From NCBI GenBank assembly GCA_024760905.1, contig CM045737.1, forward strand, positions 11,939,726 through 12,003,725: a stretch of DNA of 64,000 bases, given 5' to 3'. The notes beneath the pieces were generated by a model. It did no database searches. It worked only from the letters and a program-made list of their open reading frames with translations, and was not told the DNA's origin. The DNA is from Plotosus lineatus (taxonomy: Eukaryota > Chordata > Actinopteri > Siluriformes > Plotosidae). Shown here one piece after another: positions 31,505 to 41,511 of the stretch. A program made the translations under genes and the position numbers. Numbering within the stretch: position 1 is the stretch's first letter; the number at the start of each line of letters is the position of its first letter.

Positions 31505-31507
<3 letters not shown>
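30720..31507 (+). mobile_element. Tigger-D element, 788 bp
   Basis: Left end CAGTGATACCTCTGCTCACG and right end cagcggagattttactg, with TA flanks. The subterminal sequence gaggcgaaaagttcgt occurs in inverted orientation at both ends. The interior keeps a transposase N-terminus on the minus strand. The right end is more diverged than the left. Confidence 0.8.
31075..31293 (-). pseudogene. Tigger-D transposase N-terminal HTH fragment
   Basis: The minus-strand frame includes MGPKKTPPQAEIIEKHERGV, ASQYQYAKSTTILKNKEAIK and VAKGVSK. This is the first helix-turn-helix of CENP-B/Tigger/jerky-type proteins, where the usual run is 'KSTISTILKNKE'. Here two or three residues are missing before ILKNKE. 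No DDE domain remains. Confidence 0.75.

Positions 31508-31571
<64 letters not shown>
31508..31571. repeat. (TA)n, left of the hairpin
   Basis: About 31 TA units directly after Tigger-D. Confidence 0.97.
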
Positions 31572-31574
<3 letters not shown>

Positions 31575-31635
31575 GATTTTCTGAGTAGATCCTTCCGTAG
31601 GAGAGTGCTCAATACTTTTGGTAGAGCAAATAAAC

Positions 31636-31839
31636 AAAGGACAGGACAAAGGCTTTCTATTGAAACTCCATTTATCACTACAGATCTGTTTAGGGTGGTG
31701 AAACCATCCCTCTCTTCAGGTGATTACAGAAGAATCTGTAGAATTCTTCTGTAATCACCTGAAGAGAGGGATGGTTTCACCACCCTCAAACAGATCTGTA
31801 GTGATAAATGGAGTTTCAATAGAAAGCCTTTGTCCTGTC

Positions 31840-31843
<4 letters not shown>
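31636..31843. repeat. near-perfect inverted repeat, 100-bp arms, 7-nt loop
   Basis: Left arm 31636-31735 and right arm 31743-31843 pair along their whole length. The one difference I see is an extra base (gtttagggtgg against ccaccctcaaac). The spacer is ctgtaga. TA tracts lie outside (31508-31571 and 31844-31919) and could also pair. No coding frame or known element was recognised in the arms. Confidence 0.95.
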
Positions 31844-31933
<90 letters not shown>

Positions 31934-31956
31934 TTTTGTGTGTGTTTTTATGTATA

Positions 31957-31990
<34 letters not shown>

Positions 31991-32000
31991 TTTTTTTTAT
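31844..32000. repeat. (TA)n, short (TG)n, (TA)n and T run
   Basis: TA to 31919, TG to about 31948, TA at 31954-31972, then about 28 T. Confidence 0.95.
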
Positions 32001-33032
32001 AAATAAATTTGAAGAATTTGGCATTTTCCCTGCCAAACTTGTCTCTATCTGATTCTGAGAACAGGCCTCATAAACAGCCACATAAACCATTTAGTGTTCA
32101 TTTCACTACAATAAACTGCCAGGTTATTAGAAATAAAGTCACACTTTTTGTCCTTGACACAATAATAAAATGCATTTTGACTGACTAATGAGTTTTATTC
32201 CAGTGGGTTGTTTATCCAGTTTGATTGTTCGTTACAATGTTGAACAGGGCTGTGTATTTTATAGCATGTTATACAAGTATTGAACAGGGTTTAATGAATA
32301 TGAAGATCCATAAAACATTTTTTTTTTGTTGGTTCTCATCTGCTCAATTTAATTTTTAGCTTCTCATACAGAGTCAGATCCTACTTTATATTCATCGGTG
32401 CTTTGCTGCGTGCGCTAGCTGATTTCACGGAGCACAAGGCAAGAAGTGTCATTACTCATCTTTTTGATCTTGTGCTTGTGACAGGGATCTTATTTTTATT
32501 ATTATTTCAGCAAGACATACATAAGGTAGAATTGTCCTGTATTTTCAGACTACAAAGCTTTTTTAAAAGATTCTGTCGGTTCTGCTAGCCAGAATTCAAC
32601 CCTGCATGTCCCAGTAGAGTCATTCTCCAAACAGGCCAATTTATTCACCCACTCTTACCCACTTCACTTGGCTGATCCCAGAGTCCAAGGCTACCCACAC
32701 AGGCACTTCAAATGAGATTATTGTACAACGATAGGCCAGTAACCCTTTTAAAGGCACATCCTATGGAGTGAGCGTACAAATACTCTGAACTATTCATACT
32801 TTAAAACAAGTGTAGCATAATCATTGAATCAGTGCAGAGAAATGGAAGCCTAGGCTTCCGCAGATGATATTTCTGTCAACGGATTTATTTTTCATTGGTG
32901 AACCAGCCAGAACATTTCAGTGAGTCGGTCGAGGTTTGTGGTCGATTTGGATTAATTTGAGGTTAAATTCCTAATAGTAAATACGAAATACATTCTGGAT
33001 TTTTCTACAGTTTAATTAAGTAGTAAACCAAA
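32001..33032. other. unassigned sequence
   Basis: About 1 kb of unique-looking AT-rich DNA with no recognised repeat or coding domain. Confidence 0.45.
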
Positions 33033-33500
33033 AGGTGGCACCATGGTTAGCCTCACAGCAAGAAGGTACTGGGTTCGATTCCCAGCTCAGGCATTTCTGT
33101 GTGCTGTTTACCTAGATTTCCTCCGGGGACTCTGCTTTCCTCCCACAGTCCAAAAACATGTCTGACAGCTATGCAGCTACTCTTGTTGAGAGTCAGAAAT
33201 GGTTCTTTAACATGAACCTCACACCATAGACAGTGAGAGACACGGCTGGCCTTTAATAATACGCAATACAGAGACAACCTGCAGATAGTGGGTCTTGAAC
33301 CCCCAACCTTGGGATCAGTGATCCAGCACCTTGACCACCAGGCCACCACTGCCGCAGGTTAATTAGCTTTTCCAAATTGTCCCTAGGTGTGAATGTGAGT
33401 ATAAATGTTTGTGTGAGTGTCACCCATGAGATGGCCTGGCAAGCTGCCCAGTATATACCCTGCTCTTACCCAGAGTCGGCTGATTTGAACCTCGTTCAGT
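33033..33500 (+). mobile_element. V-SINE split by a minus-strand SINE-1 piece
   Basis: The V-SINE head and middle lie at 33033-33160 (ccatggttagcctcacagca, GGTTCGATTCC B box). The rest continues at 33357-33500 (ggttaattagcttttccaaa ... acccagagtcggctgatttg). The intervening 33161-33356 is a minus-strand SINE-1 lacking its tail. Confidence 0.8.
33161..33356 (-). mobile_element. SINE-1 head and body, minus strand, inside the V-SINE
   Basis: Read from 33356 downwards it gives gcggcagtggtggcctggtg, ggggttcaagacccac and the body to ctactcttgttgagagtcag. The tail is missing, so this is not a simple 5'-truncated insertion. Confidence 0.8.
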
Positions 33501-33949
33501 TTTAGTGTATATTGTATAGAAACAAATTAAAAATAGATATGACAATGAAATAAAAGGTAAGGATTTTTTATAGTTGGTTTGTTTTTTTATTTATATAATT
33601 AATGTATTTTAACCATGACAGAAGCAGGTGAGGTCAGAACTAAGAAGGTGTAACTAACTGTTGTCATTTATTCACAGTTTTAGTATATACTGTACTTCAC
33701 AAGAAATACGAAATAAACTAGATTTTAGAGTTATTTTAAATCATGATAATGATAACACTGTCTGTTCCAAGTAACTTTGACTAACCTTAGATGTCTGCCA
33801 TTTTGAATTAAGCATTATCCACGGGATTTTTTTTTTAATTAATTTTTTTAATTTACCCAGCTAGCTGACCAATCAGGTTACATCATGCATGGGAATAAAT
33901 TTTTACATTTGTTCCAAATTCGTGACCCATCACCACAAAATAAGTTTTT
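33501..33949. other. unassigned AT-rich sequence
   Basis: No feature recognised. Confidence 0.4.
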
Positions 33950-34528
33950 ATTTTTTAAATTTACATTTTATGCATTCTTTTTAATGTTTAATTGTTATTA
34001 TAAGCATTCAATATGTATTTATTGATATTATATACACATATACGTCATACGTATATACATGTACGTCAGTCAGGGGAGTTGGAGGGGGGGTTGATCCTAC
34101 TTCGCAGAATTCGGTGGTCGTGCGGGGGGGTCATCAGTTCAGTTCATTTTCTGTAACCGCTTAATCCTAATTAGGGTCATGGGGAGGCTGGCGCCCATCA
34201 CAGCCAACTTCGGGCAAGGGCAGAGTACACCCTGGACAGCTCGCCAGGCCATCGCAGGGCGGAAACACACCGACGGCTTTGCAGCCTACTCTTGTCGAAA
34301 GTCAGCAATGGTTCTTTTACATGCCTCACACCATAGACAGTGAGAGACATGGCCGGCCTTTGATAACCCAGTTAGCAGCACTGGGGAGGACAGTGACAAC
34401 CTTGTGGAGACTGGGACTCGAACCCCCAACCTTTGGATCAGCGATCCAGTGCCCTATACCACTAGACCACCACTGCCCGTGCGGGGGGTCCTCGGTCCAA
34501 ATTAACCGTGAAAAGTGAGGGATCCCTG
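33950..34528 (+). mobile_element. Tigger-C right part, split by a SINE-1
   Basis: The internal part (aatgtttaattgttattata...) and the right end (gtgagggatccctg + TA) match 30480-30690. A SINE-1 sits between 34133 and 34477. Confidence 0.75.
34133..34477 (-). mobile_element. SINE-1, tail A, minus strand, with TSD
   Basis: The host sequence gtgcggggggtc stands on both sides, with one G more on the left. The copy is complete. Confidence 0.92.
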
Positions 34529-34825
34529 TATTTACTTTTAGTGAGATGCACCCTTTATTAAGTGACTCCTTGCACTATCTACATTCTAGGAAATGAAAAG
34601 TTATGCCAACCAGTAAAAATAATTTTAATTAAATGAGTAGGTCTTATGTAAATCTGATGACACTACGGAAATTAAAGGCAAAGTTAAAGAGTTGTGTTGA
34701 ATTTGGTTAACATTCCAACAAACAATATAATGATTTAAATTGACGAAATTAAATAAACACTACTCAACCATAATGAGCGCTACCAAAGCTATAGGATTCA
34801 ATTGACTGAACAGAACAGTATTCTA

Positions 34826-35026
34826 TTCATTCATTTTATGAAGCTTAATCCTAATTATGGTCACGGGGAGGCTGGCACCCATCTCAGCCGATTGTGGGTG
34901 AGGCAATGGTACACTATGTTGGCTGCATAGTGGGGACAACCGTGACAGCTCGGTGATAGCGCAGCTTGAACACCCAACCTTTGGATCAGAAAGTCAGTGC
35001 CTTAACATCCGAGCTACCACTGCCCA
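34826..35026 (-). mobile_element. SINE-1 with internal deletion, minus strand
   Basis: Tail A (gaagcttaatcctaattatg) is followed almost directly by the head region (cttgaacacccaaccttt ... gagctaccactgccc). Most of the body is missing. Confidence 0.75.
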
Positions 35027-35035
35027 CAATTTATT

Positions 35036-35379
35036 CTATTCATTCATTCATTCATTTTCTGAACCACTTAATCCTAATTAGGGTCACAGGGAGGCTGGTG
35101 CCCATCTCAGTCGACTCTGGGTGGGTACATCCTGGACAGCTTGCCAGGCCACCGCAGGGCCAACACTCCCACACCCATTCACACACGGTGGAGATTTGAA
35201 ACGGCCAATTAACGTACTGCTCATGATTTTGGACTGTGGAAGGAAACCGGAATACCCGGAGGGAACCCACGCAAGCACGGGGAGAACATGCAAACTCCAC
35301 ACAGAAACGCCCAGGCTGGGAATCAAACTCAGGACCTTGCTGTGAGGCAGACATGCTAACCACTACGCCACCGTACCAC
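35036..35379 (-). mobile_element. V-SINE with tail A, minus strand
   Basis: The minus strand gives a V-SINE head (gtggcgtagtggttagcatg, GTTTGATTCCC), middle, and tail A (agcctccctgtgaccctaat...gaatgaatgaatg). The tail is the one used by SINE-1. Confidence 0.88.
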
Positions 35380-35439
35380 TTTTACTCTATTTAAGTGTAT
35401 ATATAAAAAAAGAACAATAGAATTATTGTACAAAAAGAA

Positions 35440-35973
<534 letters not shown>

Positions 35974-36260
35974 TTAATGTGACTTCTGGTGCTGCATGGT
36001 TTTGCTGATTGCTTTAAAGTCTGGTTGATACGTGCTGAGATTCAGCTTCATGCAGGTGTTTAAGCTTCCATCTGTTAAACTTGACCACAGTGTGGTCTGT
36101 ATGCTTTTCAGGTGTGAGAAAAACTGCCCACGTGCACATGTGGAGCCAAACATGATCAATACGACAGGACTTACACACTGCAGTGTTTATATGACAGGAA
36201 GCACATCCCAAGTTTCGTCAATCAGCTGGTCTGCAGATTGAAGTTTATTCATGTCCATTT
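35974..36260 (-). pseudogene. hAT transposase C-terminal (dimerisation) domain fragment
   Basis: On the minus strand the frame reads LQSADQLIDETWDVLPVI, a stop, then VLIMFGSTCARGQFFSHLKS, LTDGSLNTCMKLNLSTYQPD and ends QHQKSH before TAA/TGA. The MFGST...F..(L/M)K...LTD..L...L pattern is the conserved end of ZBED/GTF2IRD2-like hAT transposases. One in-frame stop lies at about 36166. The upstream part of the transposase is not seen; gypsy sequence follows from about 36480. Confidence 0.65.
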
Positions 36261-36479
36261 TTGTTTTGCTTTCCAGCTGTGCTTCACTTCGTGCAAATGA
36301 GCTAATCAAAAATGAGGGAAATTTACCTTTTAACCCATAAACAACTCGCCCAGGCTGTTGCATATACTCCAATAAAATTAGAGTTTCAAGGTATCGGACC
36401 TGTCAACTCATTGGAGTACAGAAAGGATTGGCTCTCTGCTGCGCGGCACAGTGACAAGTGGCATTGTAAATAGATGAGT

Positions 36480-39110
36480 AGATTAAAATGTACATGAAGG
36501 GGGACATCCCGTTGGCGGTGCAGATCAGAGAATTGTGTGCGTATTCAACCCATGGGAGGTGTGTGGACCAGGAGGCTGGGAGGTGGGAGGCGACACAGCG
36601 CAGGGAGGCTCCGAGGCTTTTATTTGGGCGTTCCACCTGCTCATTCGACTGAAGGTGGTAGACAGAGGTTAAGCTGCAGGAGACTCCCAAGGTGTCACAG
36701 AACGCCTTCCAAACTCTGGATACAAACTGGGAGCCCTGGTCTGAAACGATGTCCTGGGGGATGCCATGGAGGCAAAAGACATGTTGGATTAGGAGACCAG
36801 CTGGTTCCATTGCCGAGGGGAGTTTGGGTAGGGCCACGAAATGGACCGTCTTGGAGAACCGATCCACTACTGTCAAGATAACCGTGTTGCCCTCAGACGG
36901 GGGTAAATCTGTGACGAAATTCACCGCAATGTGCGACCAGGGGCAATGGGGAATGGGTAAGGGTTGGAGGAGATCCATGGGTGCACTATGGGAGGACTTG
37001 CTCCGGACACAGGTGGTGCAAGCTCCCACAAACTCCCTGGTGTCAGCTGCTATCGTTGGCCACCAGAAGCGTTGTCGAAGCAGGAAGAGAGTTCGGTGGG
37101 CTCCGGGGTGGCAGGCTAACTTTGAGGAGTGAGCCCACTGGAGTGCTGGGGTTCTAGCCGGCGGGGGAACATATAGTCGACATTGAGGGCACCTGACGGG
37201 CTCCGGTTCCCCCTGATAGGTGTCCCGAACTAGTCGTTCTACCTCCCATTGGGCTGCTCCAAGTATACAGGAGGAGGACAGGATGGTCTCCATGGTAGTG
37301 TCTTCACCCGAGAAGGACTGCCTGGAGAGAGCATCTGGCTTTGTATTCTGGGAGCCAGGTTGGTACGTCAGTGTGAAGTTGAACCTCCTCAAGTAGAGTA
37401 GATCAAGAAGAGAATATCGTGCCTGACGGGAGTTCAACCTCTTGGCTGTTTGGAGGTAGGATAAGTTTTTATGGTCGGTCCAGACCACAAAGGGGTGGGC
37501 TGCCCCTTCCAGCCAGTGCCTCCAATCCTGGAGCACCAAGACCACCGCCAGCAGCTCGCGATTCCCAACATTGTAATTCTGTTCGGCTGGGGACAAGTGA
37601 CGGGATAAGAAGGCACATGGGTGGAGCTTCTGGTCTGTGGGAGACCGTTGGGAGAGGACCGCCCCCACCCTTGAGTCCGAGGTGTCGACTTCAACCACAA
37701 ACTGCAGCGAGGGGTCCAGGTGGATCAGTACGGGCGAGTGGACGAATTTCGCTTTCAGCCTGTCAAACGCCGCCTGGGCACTTGGGGACCACTGGATCAG
37801 GGTTTTGGGTGATGTCAACTGTGTGAGGGGGGCTGCTAGGTGGCTGTAGTCCCGCACAAACCAGCAATAGAAGTTCGCGAACCCCAGGAACCTCTGCAGC
37901 TGTTTCCGCGTCCCTGGAGTCGGCCACTCCGCCACTGCCTTCACCTTCGCCAAATCGGGTCCTATCTGCCCCTTCTCCACGATGAACCCTAGGAACGAGA
38001 CTGAGGGGACATGAAACTCGTATTTTTCTGCCTTAACGAACAATCTGTTCTCCAGGAGTTCTTCAGTACAATTCTCACATGGTGGAGATGTTCGTCTTGG
38101 TCTCTAGAGAAGATCAGAATGCCATCCAGTTATACGAATACAAAGCAGTTCAGCATGTCCCTTAGCACATCGTTGACCAGAGCTTGGAAAACCGCCGGGG
38201 CATTGGTTAGTCCAAATGGCATGGTATTTGAAGTGCCCCAGGGGCGTGTTGAAAGCCGTGTTCCACTTGCCCCTTCCTGAATTTGGACTAAGTGGTAAGC
38301 ATTTCTCAGATCCAGCTTGGAAAAAACGGTAGCATCGTGGAGAGGGGTGAAGGCTGAATCGATTGGGGGGGGTACATTTTTTTTATGGTGATCTGGTTCA
38401 GTCCCGTGTAATCGATGCAAGGTCTCAGGGTCTTGTTCTTCTTTTCGATGAAGAAGAATCCCACACCTACCGGGGAAGATGAGGGCCGAATGAGACCTGC
38501 AGCCAGCGACTCGTTAATGTATGCCTCCATGGCATCTTTCTCTGGCTTCGAGAGGTTGTATAGTCGCTGGAAAGGGAGCATGGAACCTGGGAGTGGGTCA
38601 ATGGCGCAGTCGTACGGTCGATCAGGAGGTAAGGAGCGAGCCCGGTCCTTGCTGAAAACCTCGTGCAAGTCGTGATATTCTTTGGGCACGCCGGCTAAGT
38701 CCAGATCCTCCAGGTCGACCGGGGTTTTTTAGGCTTGGGAGGGTACGGCCGCCATTAGGCAGTGTTGCAGACAAAAGTCACTCCAGCTGTGTATGGTGAG
38801 GGTGTGCCAGTCAATGTGCGGATTGTGGGTCTGCAACCATGGCCACCCCAACACTAAGGGAGAGAGAGAGAGAGAGGCAAGGAGAACAAACAGTTCCAAA
38901 TATTCCTGGTGGTTACCGGACAAACTGAGCTTAACTGGCTTGGGCTTGTGCGTGACCATCCCCGGCTCAATAAAGTTCGCGTCAGCACCTGAGTCAATAA
39001 ATACGTCTACAGAATGAGAGTGTTGCGCAGAGTGTAGCGTACATTGAACTTGCAGGCGCTTTCCAGGTGCCGTGGAGGATCCTCTCGTCGCTGTTGGGCT
39101 CTGCCGCTAC
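36480..39110 (-). mobile_element. Ty3/gypsy retrotransposon remnant (pol only)
   Basis: Protease, reverse transcriptase, RNase H and integrase parts follow in gypsy order on the minus strand. No gag and no long terminal repeats are present. The 5' side is cut by a SINE-1 fragment at 39112. The 3' side ends within the integrase C-terminal region, where homology to gypsy proteins stops around 36490. Confidence 0.92.
36490..39010 (-). pseudogene. gypsy pol: protease, RT, RNase H, integrase; inactive
   Basis: The protease DSG triad is at 38987-38995. The RT runs from about 38689 ([11 protein letters not shown]) with a frameshift near 38370 in G/T runs. Its catalytic box (38121-38132) is destroyed: the first codon is a stop and one of the two Asp codons reads Gly. 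RNase H follows ([18 protein letters not shown]), then an H2C2 zinc motif (CHPGAH ... CTTC). The integrase core retains a DQGSQF-type second Asp and a later Glu, while the first Asp position reads Asn (IAVNFVTDL). The long frame 36403-38043 covers the end of RT to integrase. Confidence 0.92.
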
Positions 39111-39111
39111 T

Positions 39112-39348
39112 GAAGCCCCACTCTCAACGGGTTGTCACCCCCCCCCCCACACACACACACACACAAGTGCATCTAACTATCCAAGGCCGTCCATCTCTCT
39201 CACTGTCGATGGTGTGACGTTTATGTAAAAGAACCATTGATGTGACCATTGGCAAGCTATCCAGTGTGTATTCTGCCCTCTCTGCTGGCATGAACACCAG
39301 CCTCCCCATGATCCTAATTAGGATTAAGTGGTTACAGAAAATGAACTG
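39112..39348 (+). mobile_element. SINE-1, tail A, partial
   Basis: It begins inside the head (gaagccccactctcaacggg) at the junction with gypsy. The C linker has become C11(AC)n (39139-39165). Tail A ends gttacagaaaatgaactgag. Confidence 0.82.
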
Positions 39349-39499
39349 AGATATTATTTAAATAAACTATATATTTTTTTAAATGTTTGTGTTGATAGTT
39401 AAAATGAATTAGTAGCATTTGTTTTACTATAAAACAATTACACAATGCCAACAACATCTGGAGATCATTTCTGTTTTTCCATTGCATCTCTCTGGTACT

Positions 39500-39544
<45 letters not shown>

Positions 39545-40394
39545 ACCCACACACACTGTCAGTTTGTCTAATTTATTTAGATTTTTGATTTTGTTACTGT
39601 ATTTACCCTACAATGGGAATTTTGGCTCAGTATTTACTTCATTCAAAGTGAGCAAACACAATAAAGTGAGACGCTCAGAACAGTGGGCTGCCACACACTG
39701 CAGTGCCGGGAGAGAGTTCTGGGGTTTAGGTGCCTCATTCAAGAACACTTCAGCCAAGATGGTGGAGGAAGGGAAGGTGTAGTTCCATATCAATCAAGTC
39801 AGCGACCTTTCGGATCCAAATCCACTTCTCTAACCATTAGGCTACGGCTTCCCCCACGTTGTTAGTATGATTTTATTTATTTTTTAATTATGTTTCTTCT
39901 TTTGTTTTGTATGACCCAACAATCAATTAATTTCCATTTTGGTCCTGATTTGCAACGGGGTTTATGACATCATTACTGATCAAAACTGATAATTAAAAAA
40001 GGAAGAAAAAAAAAGTAGTTAGCAAAATATTCACCATTTCCACTTGTGATGGGGGGGGGGTATGTTTGTGTGCCGACTGCCCGCCTGCTTTGTCTGTAAA
40101 TAAGTGACATAGAAAATTATCAAGGGCAGATGTGTGCGACTGTTGTCTCTTTCTCACTGTGAACTTAGTCAGAGTGGCATACTTACACAACCATTAAAGA
40201 AATGCTAGTGTTTGGTAAATGAATGCTGAAGAAGTAAAATGTTCAAACCTCTAGTGAAAGGTAGTCAAGAAAAGCAGCGTTATTAGATAAAAGTAAGGAA
40301 AGGAGGACGCAGAGATCAAAAGCATGAAGTGCGTAAACAAATTCTATAATCAGTAGCTCAGGTAGGACAGAAGATAGAGAGAGATACAGTACAG
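39349..40394. other. unassigned, with (CT)n at 39501-39539
   Basis: A 39-bp CT tract. The rest is unique-looking. 39570-39870 is slightly less AT-rich but shows no domain. Confidence 0.45.

Positions 40395-40464
<70 letters not shown>
40395..40464. repeat. (GT)n microsatellite
   Basis: About 34 GT units. Confidence 0.97.
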
Positions 40465-40465
<1 letters not shown>

Positions 40466-41511
40466 GTAGGGAGGGGGGGGTTCATGCTGGGTCTAGTAAT
40501 GGCATTGAAACATGAGCTATGGTGATATGGTGAATTTGTCAGAGTGTTGGGCGGCATGTCGCCAGCAGCATTAAAGCATGCCAGCAGAGCTCATGAATTG
40601 CAGCCATGCCTGTCTCTCTTTATATTAGTCCAGCAAGAAATGAAGCTCGGTTTCCTTTGCAGTATGGGATACGGGAATGTTTTTGGATGTGCTCTTCAAT
40701 TATTTCTGCTTTCACCTTAATTCTCCCTCTATCTATCCATCATTCGAAAGGATAAGTAAGTCTCTGTCCAATGTTCCATGCTTATTCCTGCTGCCAGTGT
40801 CTTGTCTTGCTGGGCGGACTTTTAGCATGTCTCCAGTCCCAGAGGAACGTTTTGTGAATGATTGTGGTCAGGCACTTTCATAGAAAGTAGCAATGTGACT
40901 GACACATGACCATTCTAGGACTTTTTTTTTTCTCATTCCCTATAAGTAAATAGAATATCTTTTTTAAGCCCCATGTCATATATATCACAACAGGTACACC
41001 AACGGGCCGGCTACAAAAAACTGAGTGACGTACTGGGATCATTGTGGGCGTGTTGTACAAATCTCACCTGTTATATGATGAAAAATGCCATCATAAACCC
41101 TTGTTGTAGATTTTTGGACAAAAATTTGTAAATCCGGTCCATTCCCTAGGTCTGATTTGCAATGGCCTATGATATCCTGCAGCTGTGTTATGACAACTAA
41201 GTGAATTTCATATATATTTAAGTCAGTTGATGCACACTGAATGGGTCAGTTTTCTTATAATAGGCCTACGATTGCTCTAGAATAAACCCAAATGTCCTTA
41301 TATACCGGCAAGTATTACACAAGAATTGTAAGATCGTGTTAATTTAAGCCACATGATGGTCATATGTGAACAGACCATAAGGATTATCATACAAAATTGA
41401 ATAAATTAAAATTGCGTACGGTGATGACGGTTAGCTAGAGGTACCGGAAACACAACAAAAACTGTTCTTATTAAATTAAACACGGAATAATTAAGAACAA
41501 GTTCAATAACC
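40465..41511. other. unassigned sequence
   Basis: About 1 kb of unique-looking sequence without a recognised gene or repeat. Confidence 0.45.

Noticed and set aside
37419..37826. 135-codon plus-strand frame
   Set aside because: It is antisense to the gypsy RT/RNase H region, where the minus-strand frame has clear motifs.
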